DNA of 64,000 nucleotides, from NCBI GenBank assembly GCA_028289375.1, contig JANQQK010000014.1:1-64000 (forward strand). Direction: 5' to 3'. The position numbers and the translations under genes were made by a program. This DNA comes from Phycisphaerae bacterium (GTDB taxonomy: Bacteria; Planctomycetota; Phycisphaerae; UBA1845). The notes beneath the pieces are model-generated. The model ran no database searches. It saw only the letters and a list, made by a program, of their open reading frames with translations, and was not told where the DNA came from. Positions 24,708 through 34,181 of the stretch are shown piece after piece. The stretch's first letter is position 1; the number at the start of each line of letters is the position of its first letter.

Positions 24708-26147
24708 CTAATGCTTGTCCGTCGACAGCACACGCTGCTCGAAGATGCTCTGATCCACTTCGGCCCCATGTGCTTTCAAGTGCTCGAGGAATCCAGGCCG
24801 CAATCCCGTGGCGGAAAACTGACCCCAGACCTTGCCTTCCGGCGACGTTCCCAGCGGCTCAAATTTGAACAGGTCCTGCATGGTGATGATCTCACCTTCC
24901 ATGCCCTGCACTTCCGTGATGTTCGTGATCTTTCGCGCACCACCTGTCAGACGCTGCGCGTTGACGATCAGGTGAATCGCCGACGAAAACTGCTGCCGAA
25001 TGGCACGCGTCGGCAGTTCGAACCCTGCCATCATCACCATCGTTTCGACACGCTGTACGGCGTCACGCGTGCTGTTGGCGTGAATCGTCGTCAGTGAACC
25101 ATCGTGACCGGTGTTCATGGCCTGAAGCATGTCGAGCGTTTCCGGACCACGACACTCACCCACGACCACGCGATCAGGCCGCATACGCAGCGCATTGATC
25201 AGCAGGTCGCGAATCATGATCTGCCCCTTGCCCTCGATGTTCGGCGGGCGCGTTTCAAGGCGCACGACATGCGGCTGGCGAAGTCGCAACTCGGCAGCGT
25301 CCTCAATCGTGACGATGCGTTCCGTTTCGGGAATGAACGACGAGAGGTTGTTTAGCAATGTCGTCTTACCCGAGCCGGTACCGCCCACGATCAGAATGTT
25401 GAGCGCCCCTTTGACACACGCGTACAGAAAGTCACGCATTTCCGGCGTGCAACTGTTGAAGTTGATGTAGTCGTCCCACGTGATCGGGTCGGCACCGAAT
25501 CGACGAATGGACATGCTCGGACCATCGATGGCGAGCGGTGGAATGACGGCATTCACACGACTGCCGTCCTTCAAGCGTGCGTCGACCATCGGCGAGATTT
25601 CATCGCAGCGACGACCAACGGAACTGACGATCTTATCGATCGCGTGCATCAAGTGCGCATCGTCGCGGAACTGCACTTCGGTGAGCTGCAGTCGGCCGCC
25701 CTTTTCCACGTAGATCTGCTGCGAACCGTTGATGAGAATATCGCTGATGTCCGGATCGGCGAGGAGCACTTCGAGCGGACCAAGTCCGAACGTCTCGTCG
25801 AGCACTTCGTTGACCAGCCGCTTGCGCTCGTTGAAGCTCAGCAGGGTGTCTTCCTGCTCAGCAAGATTCGAAACGACCTCGCCGACCATTGAACGGAGTT
25901 CCGCGTCGTCCCCTTCCAGCGCCGTCAAATCGAGCTTTTCCACGAGCTTGCGGTGAATCCGCGACTTCATCTCGTTGAAAGCGTCCATCTTCGATCGACT
26001 CGGCGCCGACGACCGCGGCCCGCCCGGTGTCTTGATGCCACCCCCCTGGCTCGGTGGCTTCGGTGGCGCGGGGACCGGCGATTTGGGTGCCTGCGGTTTG
26101 GGAGACCCCGAAGGCGGCGGTGCGACCTGTTGTGATTTTCCGAACAT
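24708..26147 (-). CDS. cpaF: CpaF/TadA pilus assembly ATPase
   Basis: A 479-residue type II/IV secretion ATPase that powers Tad pilus assembly. The start is set at Met 26147 (MFGKSQQ) with GGGG upstream. A Pro-rich linker (residues about 8-50) precedes the family domains; Walker A is GGTGSGKTTLLN, the Asp box TIEDAAEL, Walker B VVVGECRGPE, and the His box GHDGSLTTIHANS. Length suits CpaF. It is downstream of cpaE, with 92 bases between. Confidence 0.95.
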   Translation of the reverse strand: MFGKSQQVAPPPSGSPKPQAPKSPVPAPPKPPSQGGGIKTPGGPRSSAPSRSKMDAFNEMKSRIHRKLVEKLDLTALEGDDAELRSMVGEVVSNLAEQEDTLLSFNERKRLVNEVLDETFGLGPLEVLLADPDISDILINGSQQIYVEKGGRLQLTEVQFRDDAHLMHAIDKIVSSVGRRCDEISPMVDARLKDGSRVNAVIPPLAIDGPSMSIRRFGADPITWDDYINFNSCTPEMRDFLYACVKGALNILIVGGTGSGKTTLLNNLSSFIPETERIVTIEDAAELRLRQPHVVRLETRPPNIEGKGQIMIRDLLINALRMRPDRVVVGECRGPETLDMLQAMNTGHDGSLTTIHANSTRDAVQRVETMVMMAGFELPTRAIRQQFSSAIHLIVNAQRLTGGARKITNITEVQGMEGEIITMQDLFKFEPLGTSPEGKVWGQFSATGLRPGFLEHLKAHGAEVDQSIFEQRVLSTDKH

Positions 26148-26239
26148 GTGTCTACCCCACTCAAGCGGTGCGCATCGACGCTGTGCGACGCGACCGCGGT
26201 GATCCAATCAACAGTTGTCCGGCATCCGTGCGGTGATTC

Positions 26240-27433
26240 CTACGCTTCGTTGAAGATCTTGCTCAGGAATCGTGACCCCATCCGTGATCCTTCGGACGCT
26301 TCCGGTGCGACCGTTTCCGGTGCGTGTATCTGAACAGCCAGGTCGCGTATCGCGGTGCGTACCTTGGCCTTTGGATCACGCGTCATCAGCGGTTCCCCAA
26401 GATTGACAGCCGCCCCCACGGTCGTCGGATCCTCCGGTATCGTGGCAAATACTTTGCGGTCGAGCGTCGCCTCAACGTCCGCGACGGTAAGCGGGCCGTT
26501 GTCGCGTCCGATACGGTTGACGACGAGGCGTGCGCGCTCGGGATTGAAACCGGCCTCTTCCATACTCTGCAATATACGTTGTGCATTCCGAACGGCAGGG
26601 ACGTTCAATTGCGTGACCAATAACGTCACGTCCGCCAAGTCGAGGATGGACGACGCGCCGACGTCGTATCGGTTCGGCCCGTCGACCACGACGTACTCAC
26701 TCATCGCAACCAGCGAGCTCAGGACGCCGACGCAGTTCGCCGCCGTGATGTTGTCGGACTGGACAAAGTGCGTCGGCCTGCTGAGCACGTACGTTCCACT
26801 TGAATGCTTGACCAGCGTGCGCTCGACCACCTGCTCTTCGAGACGTTCGTGCGAGTGCGCGAGGTCGGCGATCGTGTAGTTCGGATTGAGGTCGAGTAGC
26901 GTGGCCACCTGTCCAAAGCGATAGTCCAGGTCTGCCGCCGTCACGCGCCCCTTGCACATGTCAGCGAGTTCGACAGCGAGGTTGGTCGCCAGACAGGTTG
27001 ATCCGACACCGCCGGCAGTCCCCAAACAGGCGATCATGCGCCCGGACGTGGTGCCCTCCTCGCCGGTGTGCGAGATCTTATCGAACGCTTCCTTGAGAAG
27101 CTGCTCGTCGATTGGTTTGGTGAGGAACTCGCGAACACCCTGGCGCATGGCGGACAGGATCAGTTGCCCATCGGTGGACTCGCTCAGGGCGAAGATGTTC
27201 AGATTCGGATGGTGCGGAACAAGCTGCCCCGCCATCGGAAGCACGACTTCCGGATTCGGATCGAGGTGAACGAGAAGAACCTCGGCGGGAATCTGCTCGA
27301 CGACGTGCGCGAGCATCGCTGGCTCGTCGAGCTCGGCGACGATGCGGACCGACTCAAACGACATCAGCGTGTTGCGGAGTGTCGAGTGATACGATTCGTC
27401 TGCGTTGAAGAGGATGACCCGGACGGTCCCCAT
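26240..27433 (-). CDS. cpaE: CpaE/TadZ-like MinD-family protein
   Basis: A 397-residue protein that localises Tad pilus assembly. The chosen start (Met 27433, MGTVRVILFNAD) has GGAG upstream. Residues 1-120 are a receiver-like domain without the usual phospho-acceptor context, followed by a MinD-type P-loop: deviant Walker A CLGTAGGVGSTCLATN and the downstream LDLADVTLLVTQLNVPAVRNA. The gene is the first of the second Tad transcription unit, since a strong terminator lies behind tadG at 27,600. Confidence 0.85.
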   Translation of the reverse strand: MGTVRVILFNADESYHSTLRNTLMSFESVRIVAELDEPAMLAHVVEQIPAEVLLVHLDPNPEVVLPMAGQLVPHHPNLNIFALSESTDGQLILSAMRQGVREFLTKPIDEQLLKEAFDKISHTGEEGTTSGRMIACLGTAGGVGSTCLATNLAVELADMCKGRVTAADLDYRFGQVATLLDLNPNYTIADLAHSHERLEEQVVERTLVKHSSGTYVLSRPTHFVQSDNITAANCVGVLSSLVAMSEYVVVDGPNRYDVGASSILDLADVTLLVTQLNVPAVRNAQRILQSMEEAGFNPERARLVVNRIGRDNGPLTVADVEATLDRKVFATIPEDPTTVGAAVNLGEPLMTRDPKAKVRTAIRDLAVQIHAPETVAPEASEGSRMGSRFLSKIFNEA

Positions 27434-27597
27434 GCTGCCGTCACTCCGGTTCCGAATGAAAGCCTGTCGCCACACGGCCTGCGGAGAAACCCCTCCTGCC
27501 GTACTGCCACGTGGCAACCTGCTCTACTATTCGGCGATTACGCGCCTCCACTCCCCGAACATCAGTGGCTGTCGTGGAAGATGCCCCCGAAAACAAG

Positions 27598-27643
27598 AAA
27601 AACCGGTGGCGGGGTCAGGTCCGAAAACCCGCCCCGCCACCGG
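27598..27643 (-). terminator. intrinsic terminator behind tadG
   Basis: Reading the minus strand, a perfect 12-bp GC-rich stem (CCGGTGGCGGGG, 27632-27643 with 27603-27614) is followed by TTTTT from plus-strand A residues 27598-27602. It separates the upstream Tad genes (ending with tadG) from cpaE-cpaF-tadB-tadC. Confidence 0.85.
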
Positions 27644-27649
27644 CGAAGA

Positions 27650-29485
27650 TCAGTTGATCAGTTCGACAGGTCGCTTCCCGCCAAGCCGCATGAAGATGTC
27701 CTCCAATTCGGCTTGATAGGTCGCGATGTCGTTACTGGTGGCTTCGAGGTGTTCACCCCGGCCAATGGCTGCCACTTCGTCCATCAGTCCGGTATCCGCA
27801 TACGCTCCGACGCTGACCGCGAAGATCCTGAAGCCCTGGTCGGCCGCAATCTGTGCCTGATCGAGCACATACTGACGGGCCTGAGCCATGATCTCCTGCT
27901 GGTCCGCATAAGAGCCGGACGGATACTGACCGGTTGGCGTAATGTTGGCATTACCGTCGGTCAGCAGCACGATCATCTTATGGGACGCACTGCGGGCCGG
28001 CGTGTTGGACAGCGTCTCAATGCCATACTCCAGACCACCGCCCATGTTTGTCCACCCGTCGAAGTGACCAGCCTGCATGCCCGTCAGACCATTCGGCCCG
28101 GTCGAGATCTGATACAGGTCGTTGCCCGTCACGAGTGGCACACGGTGATGCACGGTATGACCATAAATGTCCAACGCCATCTGGTCGTCGTTGTCGAAAC
28201 TGGCCACAACGTCGACCATCACCTCAACGGCGTCCTTGACCGCCTGCATCGGCTGACATGGCGCGTCAGCCAACTCGGGCGTCTTCGAGTGAGACCAACG
28301 CTGCTCAAGCAGGTAGTTGGTAAACGTCTTGGGACCGAAGCAGTACTGGAATCCATTGTCGGCACCGCGCATACGCGACCAACTCGCCGCTGCCCAGTTG
28401 ATGTAATCAAGCCATCGCGATCCCGGCTCACCGAAGAACGATTCGATGTACTCGATTTCGTAACTGTCAATGCGGTCGTTGCCGTTACCGGCCGATGCTC
28501 CCGGAACCGATTCCCAGGCACCGCCGGGTTTGCCGCTGTCCCAGCGTGCAAGACCAAGCGCGACGGCGACCTGCCGTCTGTACCGCGAGAAACTCGAATG
28601 GTGACCGGTGTTGAGAATCTCCTGAATCTCATCGGCGCTGTACTGCGCGCCGCCATCAAACTGAAGATTCGTCAGGTAGTTCGTCAACGCAGCGCTGTTC
28701 CATTCGCTGTGACCGCTGCCGTAGCGTGGCAGACTGATGAGGCCAGGATCGGAATGGGCGCTGTAACCCTCGCCGAATCCTTCAGTACCCCAACGAAGCT
28801 CCTGGAAGAAACCCCACGCCGGACCCGCCGACTGGCTGCTGAACCCTTCACCGTCCAACTCCAGACCGTCCAGACCAGCGGGCGACCACGTCGAGTCGCC
28901 GCTATGCGAACCACCAGGCAGCGAACTCCAGACATCCCAGATATTGATCTGGGTATCCGCGAAACTGCCCAGCTCGCTGTCATCGTTGTGCGACGCCGAC
29001 AAGTCAGCGACGATCACGATGTCACGAGGGACCAGCAGCGCGGTGGCTTCCGCCGCCATCGTCCGATGATCCCGTCCGAAGTAGCGTGCGAAGAACAGGT
29101 CACGCGTCGCCGACACCTTGACCTTCACGGCGTCGGGAAACTCGTTGTCTGAAACCTGAAAGAACTCGTACCGCCCATCCACAAGGTTGGCACGGCCGAG
29201 CGTCACGTCGTCCAGTGCGAGCGCGACCGGCTCGTTCATGACGTCATTGCGGTCGACATATTCCTCAGCCGTCGCCCGTGCAAGTGACGGTGCCTCACCG
29301 CCCTCACCGAGCATGGCCGCCGCAGCGAGCGCCGCTGCGTCCGCCGTACGCTGCAAGTCCGCGCGTACGTTCCATAAGTACCCCATGTCGACGACCAACG
29401 CGGCCATCCCGATCATGATGGTGGAGACCGTCATGACTTGGACGGCCACCACACCGCGACGGCGCGTCGGTCTTCGGGGTTGCAT
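27650..29485 (-). CDS. tadG: TadG-like pseudopilin/surface protein with von Willebrand A domain
   Basis: A 611-residue protein. I start at Met 29485 (MQPRRPTRRRG), just before the TadE/G-type N-terminal helix (GVVAVQVMTVSTIMIGMAALVVD). A vWA domain follows: MIDAS DLSAS near VIVADLSASHND and a later conserved LLTDGNANI. The middle carries large insertions (Trp-rich, DGSE repeats) not seen in short TadG proteins. vWA-bearing TadG proteins are known in Tad loci, where they are thought to help anchor or polymerise the pilus. It ends just before a strong terminator. Confidence 0.85.
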   Translation of the reverse strand: MQPRRPTRRRGVVAVQVMTVSTIMIGMAALVVDMGYLWNVRADLQRTADAAALAAAAMLGEGGEAPSLARATAEEYVDRNDVMNEPVALALDDVTLGRANLVDGRYEFFQVSDNEFPDAVKVKVSATRDLFFARYFGRDHRTMAAEATALLVPRDIVIVADLSASHNDDSELGSFADTQINIWDVWSSLPGGSHSGDSTWSPAGLDGLELDGEGFSSQSAGPAWGFFQELRWGTEGFGEGYSAHSDPGLISLPRYGSGHSEWNSAALTNYLTNLQFDGGAQYSADEIQEILNTGHHSSFSRYRRQVAVALGLARWDSGKPGGAWESVPGASAGNGNDRIDSYEIEYIESFFGEPGSRWLDYINWAAASWSRMRGADNGFQYCFGPKTFTNYLLEQRWSHSKTPELADAPCQPMQAVKDAVEVMVDVVASFDNDDQMALDIYGHTVHHRVPLVTGNDLYQISTGPNGLTGMQAGHFDGWTNMGGGLEYGIETLSNTPARSASHKMIVLLTDGNANITPTGQYPSGSYADQQEIMAQARQYVLDQAQIAADQGFRIFAVSVGAYADTGLMDEVAAIGRGEHLEATSNDIATYQAELEDIFMRLGGKRPVELIN

Positions 29486-29725
29486 GTGATGGTGACAGGC
29501 AAGACGCCGCGTCAGCCACTGGCTGCCCGGCGCGTCACTCTGCCTCCCTCTTGCGATCCGATAAACCATGCTTGTTCGCCCTCCCGCGAGGATTGGCTAC
29601 CTCACGTCGTTTTGTTTTGCCGCATTCAACAGTTTGTTGACCATGCGGCCTTTACCTATTCAGCATTCCGCCATCGACTCCTGACGAGCAGCAATCCACA
29701 GCGAAGAGCCTGGTGGCCAACGTCA

Positions 29726-30733
29726 TTAACTCGGCCGGATCGGTGCCGGACCGGGTTCGTCAGCTTCTTCGTCCGCTCTGGGCGTCACCTTGGAACCGGG
29801 CAGTCCGATCTTCTCGGACACGACCGGCGCGGTTCGATTGGGACTCTGCGGTCGCCGTGCATTGACAGCCGACTCGCTCGGGTTCATCGAATCCGTACTC
29901 TCGAAAGTCAGTTCTTGCGCCCCACCGCCATTGACCACCGTCACGGAGTGACGACGGTTCGGCGCCTTGGACGCATACGGATTGGCCGCCTGCTGGGCAG
30001 GCCGATTCGCGCCGGCAAACAGACCGAGCAACTCACTTTCGCTGGCATTCCCCGCTTCGGACTCAAGGTCATCCTCACCGCTGCGCATCGCCAGGGTCAA
30101 TCGACCCCGCGTCTGTGCCAAGTGCAGTTTCGGAACGTCCTTGTCACGCACGAGAAGCGTGACCGACTTGGCCACCTTCGCCTTACCACTGGACTCACTG
30201 TCGTCACTGAGCGTTCGACCCACCGCAGCCACCTCAACCTTTTGAAGGAGAATGCGGCTGACAGTCTCTTTACGCCGATCGCGACGAACATCCATTACCG
30301 CTATGACATCAACGAAGACGCCCGGATGCAGCTGATACGCCACACCAGTCACTTCGTCGATCTTGACAGACACCGCACGGAAACCGGGCTTGATGCGCAC
30401 CGTCAGTCCCGGCGGTGTCCCCTCCGGTGCCAGCAGTGTTTGCTTCACCACTGAACCGGTTGTGATGGGAACCGCTGCGACGCGGCCGACAAGCCCTTCA
30501 GCGCTCGAGAAACTGTCCTTGCCCAAGAGCGGTGTCTCGGGCGTTTCAATTTCCTTGAGCATTTCCTGGGTGATTTCCGCGGTCGCGGAGATGTCCACGG
30601 CCGCAACAACAGCCTTTACCATTCTCTGGGCGTTGTTGGCTTTCGCCTCCTGGATGGTGTCCAGCCCGAACTTAATGGCCAACCCACCAAGAACAACACC
30701 CATGGCCAACGGAACGATTGCTACTTTTTTCAT
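29726..30733 (-). CDS. cpaB: CpaB/RcpC-like Tad pilus assembly protein
   Basis: A 335-residue protein with an N-terminal membrane anchor (VAIVPLAMGVVLGGLAIKFGLD) and an SAF domain (VVAAVDISATAEITQEMLKEI, then GVFVDVIAV). The long C-terminal tail (about residues 220-335) is low-complexity and unique. CpaB proteins are periplasmic and modify or stabilise the secretin channel. It is encoded between tadE and tadG, in the usual order. Confidence 0.85.
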   Translation of the reverse strand: MKKVAIVPLAMGVVLGGLAIKFGLDTIQEAKANNAQRMVKAVVAAVDISATAEITQEMLKEIETPETPLLGKDSFSSAEGLVGRVAAVPITTGSVVKQTLLAPEGTPPGLTVRIKPGFRAVSVKIDEVTGVAYQLHPGVFVDVIAVMDVRRDRRKETVSRILLQKVEVAAVGRTLSDDSESSGKAKVAKSVTLLVRDKDVPKLHLAQTRGRLTLAMRSGEDDLESEAGNASESELLGLFAGANRPAQQAANPYASKAPNRRHSVTVVNGGGAQELTFESTDSMNPSESAVNARRPQSPNRTAPVVSEKIGLPGSKVTPRADEEADEPGPAPIRPS

Positions 30734-30847
30734 CGGTACCCTCGCGATCGCCCCAGCAGCGCTGCGGTTGTAACCATGTGATCACCCCAACGACTGAAGC
30801 TGTACGTCCCCCAACTCAGTTGATCCCAAGACCGATGGACATCGATC

Positions 30848-31297
30848 TTAACTTTCACCTTCATCACCAGCGCCAAGCACACCTTCCTTACGCATGGTGC
30901 ACGTGCCACTGATCGAATAGTCGTCACCCGTCAGGATGTAACCACCCGTAATCGAAATCCGCTCGATCGGAGCCGAAACGGTCACCGTCTGAATTTCGTC
31001 AGCGATCGGTGTCGCTTCCATCGTCCAGACCGTTCCCTCTTCGTAACCGAGAGGATCCATCACCTCGCGCACGCGATTGGACACGTCATCCTCGGTCGAT
31101 GCCTTCAACACCGCCGTGCGACATCCCTCACGCGCTGCATTGGTCAGGGTCTGCCTGACCATGAAAACCCAGCCGAACTCGATGATTCCCATGAGAATCG
31201 CCAAGAGCAGCGGCAGAACAACCGCGAATTCAACCAAAGTGGCACCACGTCGCTTTCGCGTTTCACGACGCGGACCATGTCTCATTAATCGTCTCAT
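30848..31297 (-). CDS. tadE: TadE-like pseudopilin
   Basis: A 149-residue protein with the TadE N-terminus: basic leader, then GATLVEFAVVLPLLLAILM with the conserved Glu, and a hydrophobic helix (MGIIEFGWVFMVRQ). The remainder is a small beta-rich domain. The start directly adjoins the cpaA stop and has GGTGGA upstream; Met5 (31285) is an alternative. A minor pilin or anchoring subunit of the Tad system. Confidence 0.9.
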   Translation of the reverse strand: MRRLMRHGPRRETRKRRGATLVEFAVVLPLLLAILMGIIEFGWVFMVRQTLTNAAREGCRTAVLKASTEDDVSNRVREVMDPLGYEEGTVWTMEATPIADEIQTVTVSAPIERISITGGYILTGDDYSISGTCTMRKEGVLGAGDEGES

Positions 31298-31298
31298 T

Positions 31299-31853
31299 TC
31301 AGACCGTCCACCAACCCATGACTTGACCCGATAACACGATCACTGAACCAATCGATAACGGGACACCGTAAGGCAGCAATTGCGGTTTCTTGCCCAGCTT
31401 CTTCGCCGCAGCGAATTCCGTGAACAGCGTGGATTTCGATTGAAGCTTGGTGACAATCAATCCCATGTTCGCCCAAGCCTCCGAACTTCGTCCCGCCGCG
31501 ATGATCATCACCACGGCCACCACACCACCGATAAACGCGCCGAGCGCAAAAGACACCAACGTCATGAACGGACCAAACCACACGCCGATCGCAGCCATCA
31601 ACTTGACATCGCCTGCGCCCATGCCGTGCATCGCCCATGGGACGATCAACACACCAAGTCCGACAAGCATGCCGAGAAAGCCGGCCCACAATCCCGACCA
31701 GCCGAAGAACGCCAACTGAGCTGCGAATCCCGCAGCGGCCAACGTCGCATTCAGCCAGTTCGGTACGCGGCGTTGCGCGTAGTCAATCCAAGACGCCAGC
31801 GCCACACCGGGAATCAAGATCCCGCACGTGACACCCCAGTACCCCGAAAGCAT
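31299..31853 (-). CDS. cpaA: CpaA/TadV prepilin peptidase
   Basis: A 184-residue type IV prepilin peptidase-like protein (TadV form without the N-methylase domain) that cleaves Flp pilin leaders. The two catalytic aspartates are in SWIDYAQRRVPN and in GMGAGDVK, both in membrane-helix contexts. Start chosen at Met 31853; an upstream Met at 31904 is possible. It lies between flp (about 190 bases upstream) and tadE (start 2 bases downstream). Confidence 0.85.
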   Translation of the reverse strand: MLSGYWGVTCGILIPGVALASWIDYAQRRVPNWLNATLAAAGFAAQLAFFGWSGLWAGFLGMLVGLGVLIVPWAMHGMGAGDVKLMAAIGVWFGPFMTLVSFALGAFIGGVVAVVMIIAAGRSSEAWANMGLIVTKLQSKSTLFTEFAAAKKLGKKPQLLPYGVPLSIGSVIVLSGQVMGWWTV

Positions 31854-32041
31854 GTCTGTGTCCCCCAAGTCAAGAAACTGTTGTTCACCAATCGATTCAG
31901 ACACAAAGGGGCGGGTGTGGCACCGCCAGAACCGACGATGCCCACCCGCCTGATATCCCGATCAACCGCTCCCCTAGGTTATGATCCGTCAACACCTTGC
32001 CGTTTCCGACGCAGACAGAGCGGCTGAAGCATCATCCCTGG

Positions 32042-32224
32042 TTAGGATACGTCAGGCAGCTTGCCTTCGACGTTCGTGAACGTTTCCGATACCTTGTCAC
32101 CGACCAGCTGAATCGAGCCGATCGCGGCAACAATGATCAATGCAAGCATGACCGCGTACTCCGTCGCGGTCGGGCCGTCTTCGCTTTTCAGAAAATCCTT
32201 GAATCGATTCACAAAGTTCGTCAT
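32042..32224 (-). CDS. flp: Flp/Fap pilin component
   Basis: A 60-residue major pilin of the Tad pilus. The start (Met 32224, MTNFVNRFKDFL) has GGAG upstream; a longer frame from 32350 lacks support. The processing site is DG|PTATEYAVMLALIIV with Glu+5 and Tyr+6 in the normal positions, followed by the hydrophobic helix and a short C-terminal tail. It is the first gene of the Tad locus and probably its most highly expressed one. Confidence 0.9.
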   Translation of the reverse strand: MTNFVNRFKDFLKSEDGPTATEYAVMLALIIVAAIGSIQLVGDKVSETFTNVEGKLPDVS

Positions 32225-32707
32225 TGATAATGCTCCTTTCGCATACTCGCGTTGAAGCTGTCCTGCTCCAACAGACTGGGTATCTCGCACAGCCGGCGAC
32301 CCATCCATCGTCGCCCAACTGTCCCCTCGATTCGTCAGCATCAATCCCACACAGGACCGATTGCGTTTTAGGTGTCATCCTGACATCCAGTCGGTCGACC
32401 GCGGAATGCAAACGCTCCCGTGATGTCGACCTGCCGGAAAGATACGAACGGAAGATATGACTCTCTCTCGTATCTAGGCTGCTGTGTCCCCTGCCAGCCA
32501 TCTTCGACTGACGCCTTCAACATAAGAAACAGAATTACCGTGGGCAAAGCGTACCGTTCAAAAATGGCAAAATACCTGTTATCGTCCTGTGCCATCATGC
32601 GACACACCGATAAGAGCTTGCGCGGGGCATCGAATGCCGACCTATCCATGAAATGGAAGCTTACGATCTTGTCTGTGCGTAAGTGATCGTGCCGTCATAC
32701 GTAAAAA
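32225..32707. other. intergenic region upstream of flp
   Basis: About 480 bases between the flp start and the terminator of the PDZ gene. It should hold the flp promoter, but I see no convincing -35/-10 pair at good spacing. A 93-residue minus-strand frame (32368-32649) has no start signal or family resemblance and is not called. Confidence 0.4.
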
Positions 32708-32742
32708 CGCCACGGGCGACGGTGAAGCCGTCGCCCGTGGCG
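32703..32742 (-). terminator. intrinsic terminator behind the PDZ-protein gene
   Basis: A perfect 15-bp stem (32708-32722 with 32728-32742, loop TGAAG) followed on the minus strand by TTTTT (plus-strand A residues 32703-32707). It ends the sigma / anti-sigma / PDZ operon. Confidence 0.9.
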
Positions 32743-32781
32743 CTGTGGTCGCATAAGTCCCTGAAGAAGGGTTTGAAAGGC

Positions 32782-34134
32782 TTATTCGGTCTCCTGCAAC
32801 TCCTGGTACTTATCGAACGCGTCAGGGTTGCGGGCTTCAAGGTCGGCCAGGTCCGTATAGACCGTAACCAGTTCGTCACCGCCCTTTCGGACGACGACTT
32901 CAATCGAACCGTCCGGATTCTCCCGGATCGTCCGATGCGATTTTTGCAACGCTGCGATGTGGACCCGGGCAGCATTCATTTCATCACTCACGTCCACTTC
33001 CACGTTGTGGAGTTTCTCGATCATTTCCTGCAACGAGCCATCCGCATCTTCCATGTTGGCTTCAAACTCAGCCACCCAACGTCCCAGTCCGCCCGCACCG
33101 TCGATCGTGAACGCACGGTGCCGACCGGAATGGAACCCCGACATCCAGTCACGTCCATGGTGCGCGAAGATACGTGACGCGTCGGCATCGTTCTCTGCCA
33201 GTTCATCTTCGTCCACATATTCACTGACCGTCTCGTTGCCATCGACATCGATGCGTGTGACGATGATCGGACCATCCCCCTCACGCTCAACATTGATTGT
33301 CTCGCCATCCAGAACGACCGAGTGCTCGACGTGCATGCCGTTCTCACCGACCGATACATTCACCGAGTGGTTCTCGACGCGACGCAGCATTTCCCGGACG
33401 TGCTCGGGCAGGTTCTCAAGAACCTCGTCATCCATGTTCCGAAGCACCCACATGTTGCCATCGTTCTCAGGAGCAAGGACGCGGAAACGGGTCCGATTGC
33501 GGATATTGATCTCGCTCGGCACATCGTAGACCCACTCAATCTCCTTCATCTCCGTGCGGTCACCAAGCGTCGCCACCAGGTTGCGCCGCTGCCCGTCACG
33601 AAGAACCGTAAACTTGACCCGCGCACCCGGTCCGGCGTCACCGATGGCGTTCACCAGCGATTCAAGACCGCTGATCGCCACATCATTGATCTCCGTGATC
33701 ACGTCATTCTGCAGAAAGCCCGCGACCTCCGCAGCACTTCCCTTGGCCACGTTGCGAATCGCCAGACCTTCGACGTCGCCGACGTCCTCCCGCAGCTCAT
33801 CCGAGATGACGCTAAGCGTCACGCCCAGCCAACCGCGGTCTGCGGCGTCTTCCTCAACCGCCATGGCGAGGTTCACACGTTCACGATCAGCCCCGACAGC
33901 CACACGCCTCTCGGCGGCAAGGCCGACGCCATGGAACACATGAAATTCCCCATCCGCGTCCTCGTCCGTGACCACGATGGCATGCTGCACCGGCTCACCA
34001 TCAGCAGCCCCGTCCGTCTGAATCACGACTTCGAACGTCCCTTTCTCCTTCGGCTCATCCGCCTGAGCAAGATCAGCCGCACACCAACCGCTCGCAAACG
34101 CGAACGCCACTCCCAATGCCATCTTCTGCATCAC
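32782..34134 (-). CDS. exported PDZ-domain protein
   Basis: A 450-residue exported protein. Signal peptide at the N-terminus (LGVAFAFASGWCAADLAQA). One PDZ domain (about residues 100-200: WLGVTLSVISDE, VAKGSAAEVAGFLQNDVITEIND, ISGLESLVNAIG). No trypsin-like protease domain is present, so this is not a complete HtrA. The C-terminal half is acidic, Asp/Glu-rich and probably helical. It is encoded directly downstream of an ECF sigma/anti-sigma pair and could be a target gene or a sensor of that module. Confidence 0.75.
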   Translation of the reverse strand: MMQKMALGVAFAFASGWCAADLAQADEPKEKGTFEVVIQTDGAADGEPVQHAIVVTDEDADGEFHVFHGVGLAAERRVAVGADRERVNLAMAVEEDAADRGWLGVTLSVISDELREDVGDVEGLAIRNVAKGSAAEVAGFLQNDVITEINDVAISGLESLVNAIGDAGPGARVKFTVLRDGQRRNLVATLGDRTEMKEIEWVYDVPSEINIRNRTRFRVLAPENDGNMWVLRNMDDEVLENLPEHVREMLRRVENHSVNVSVGENGMHVEHSVVLDGETINVEREGDGPIIVTRIDVDGNETVSEYVDEDELAENDADASRIFAHHGRDWMSGFHSGRHRAFTIDGAGGLGRWVAEFEANMEDADGSLQEMIEKLHNVEVDVSDEMNAARVHIAALQKSHRTIRENPDGSIEVVVRKGGDELVTVYTDLADLEARNPDAFDKYQELQETE

Positions 34135-34181
34135 CGTGTTCTCCTTACCTATACATGGAGGTCTCGTGACCCCGAAGTCGT

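Noticed and set aside
27068..29152. 694-codon plus-strand frame opposite cpaE and tadG
   Set aside because: Antisense shadow in high-GC DNA: both minus-strand genes have clear family motifs and the plus-strand product is basic and His/Arg-rich with no domains.
32368..32649. 93-codon minus-strand frame upstream of flp
   Set aside because: No Shine-Dalgarno or family resemblance; it lies in the expected promoter region of the Tad locus.
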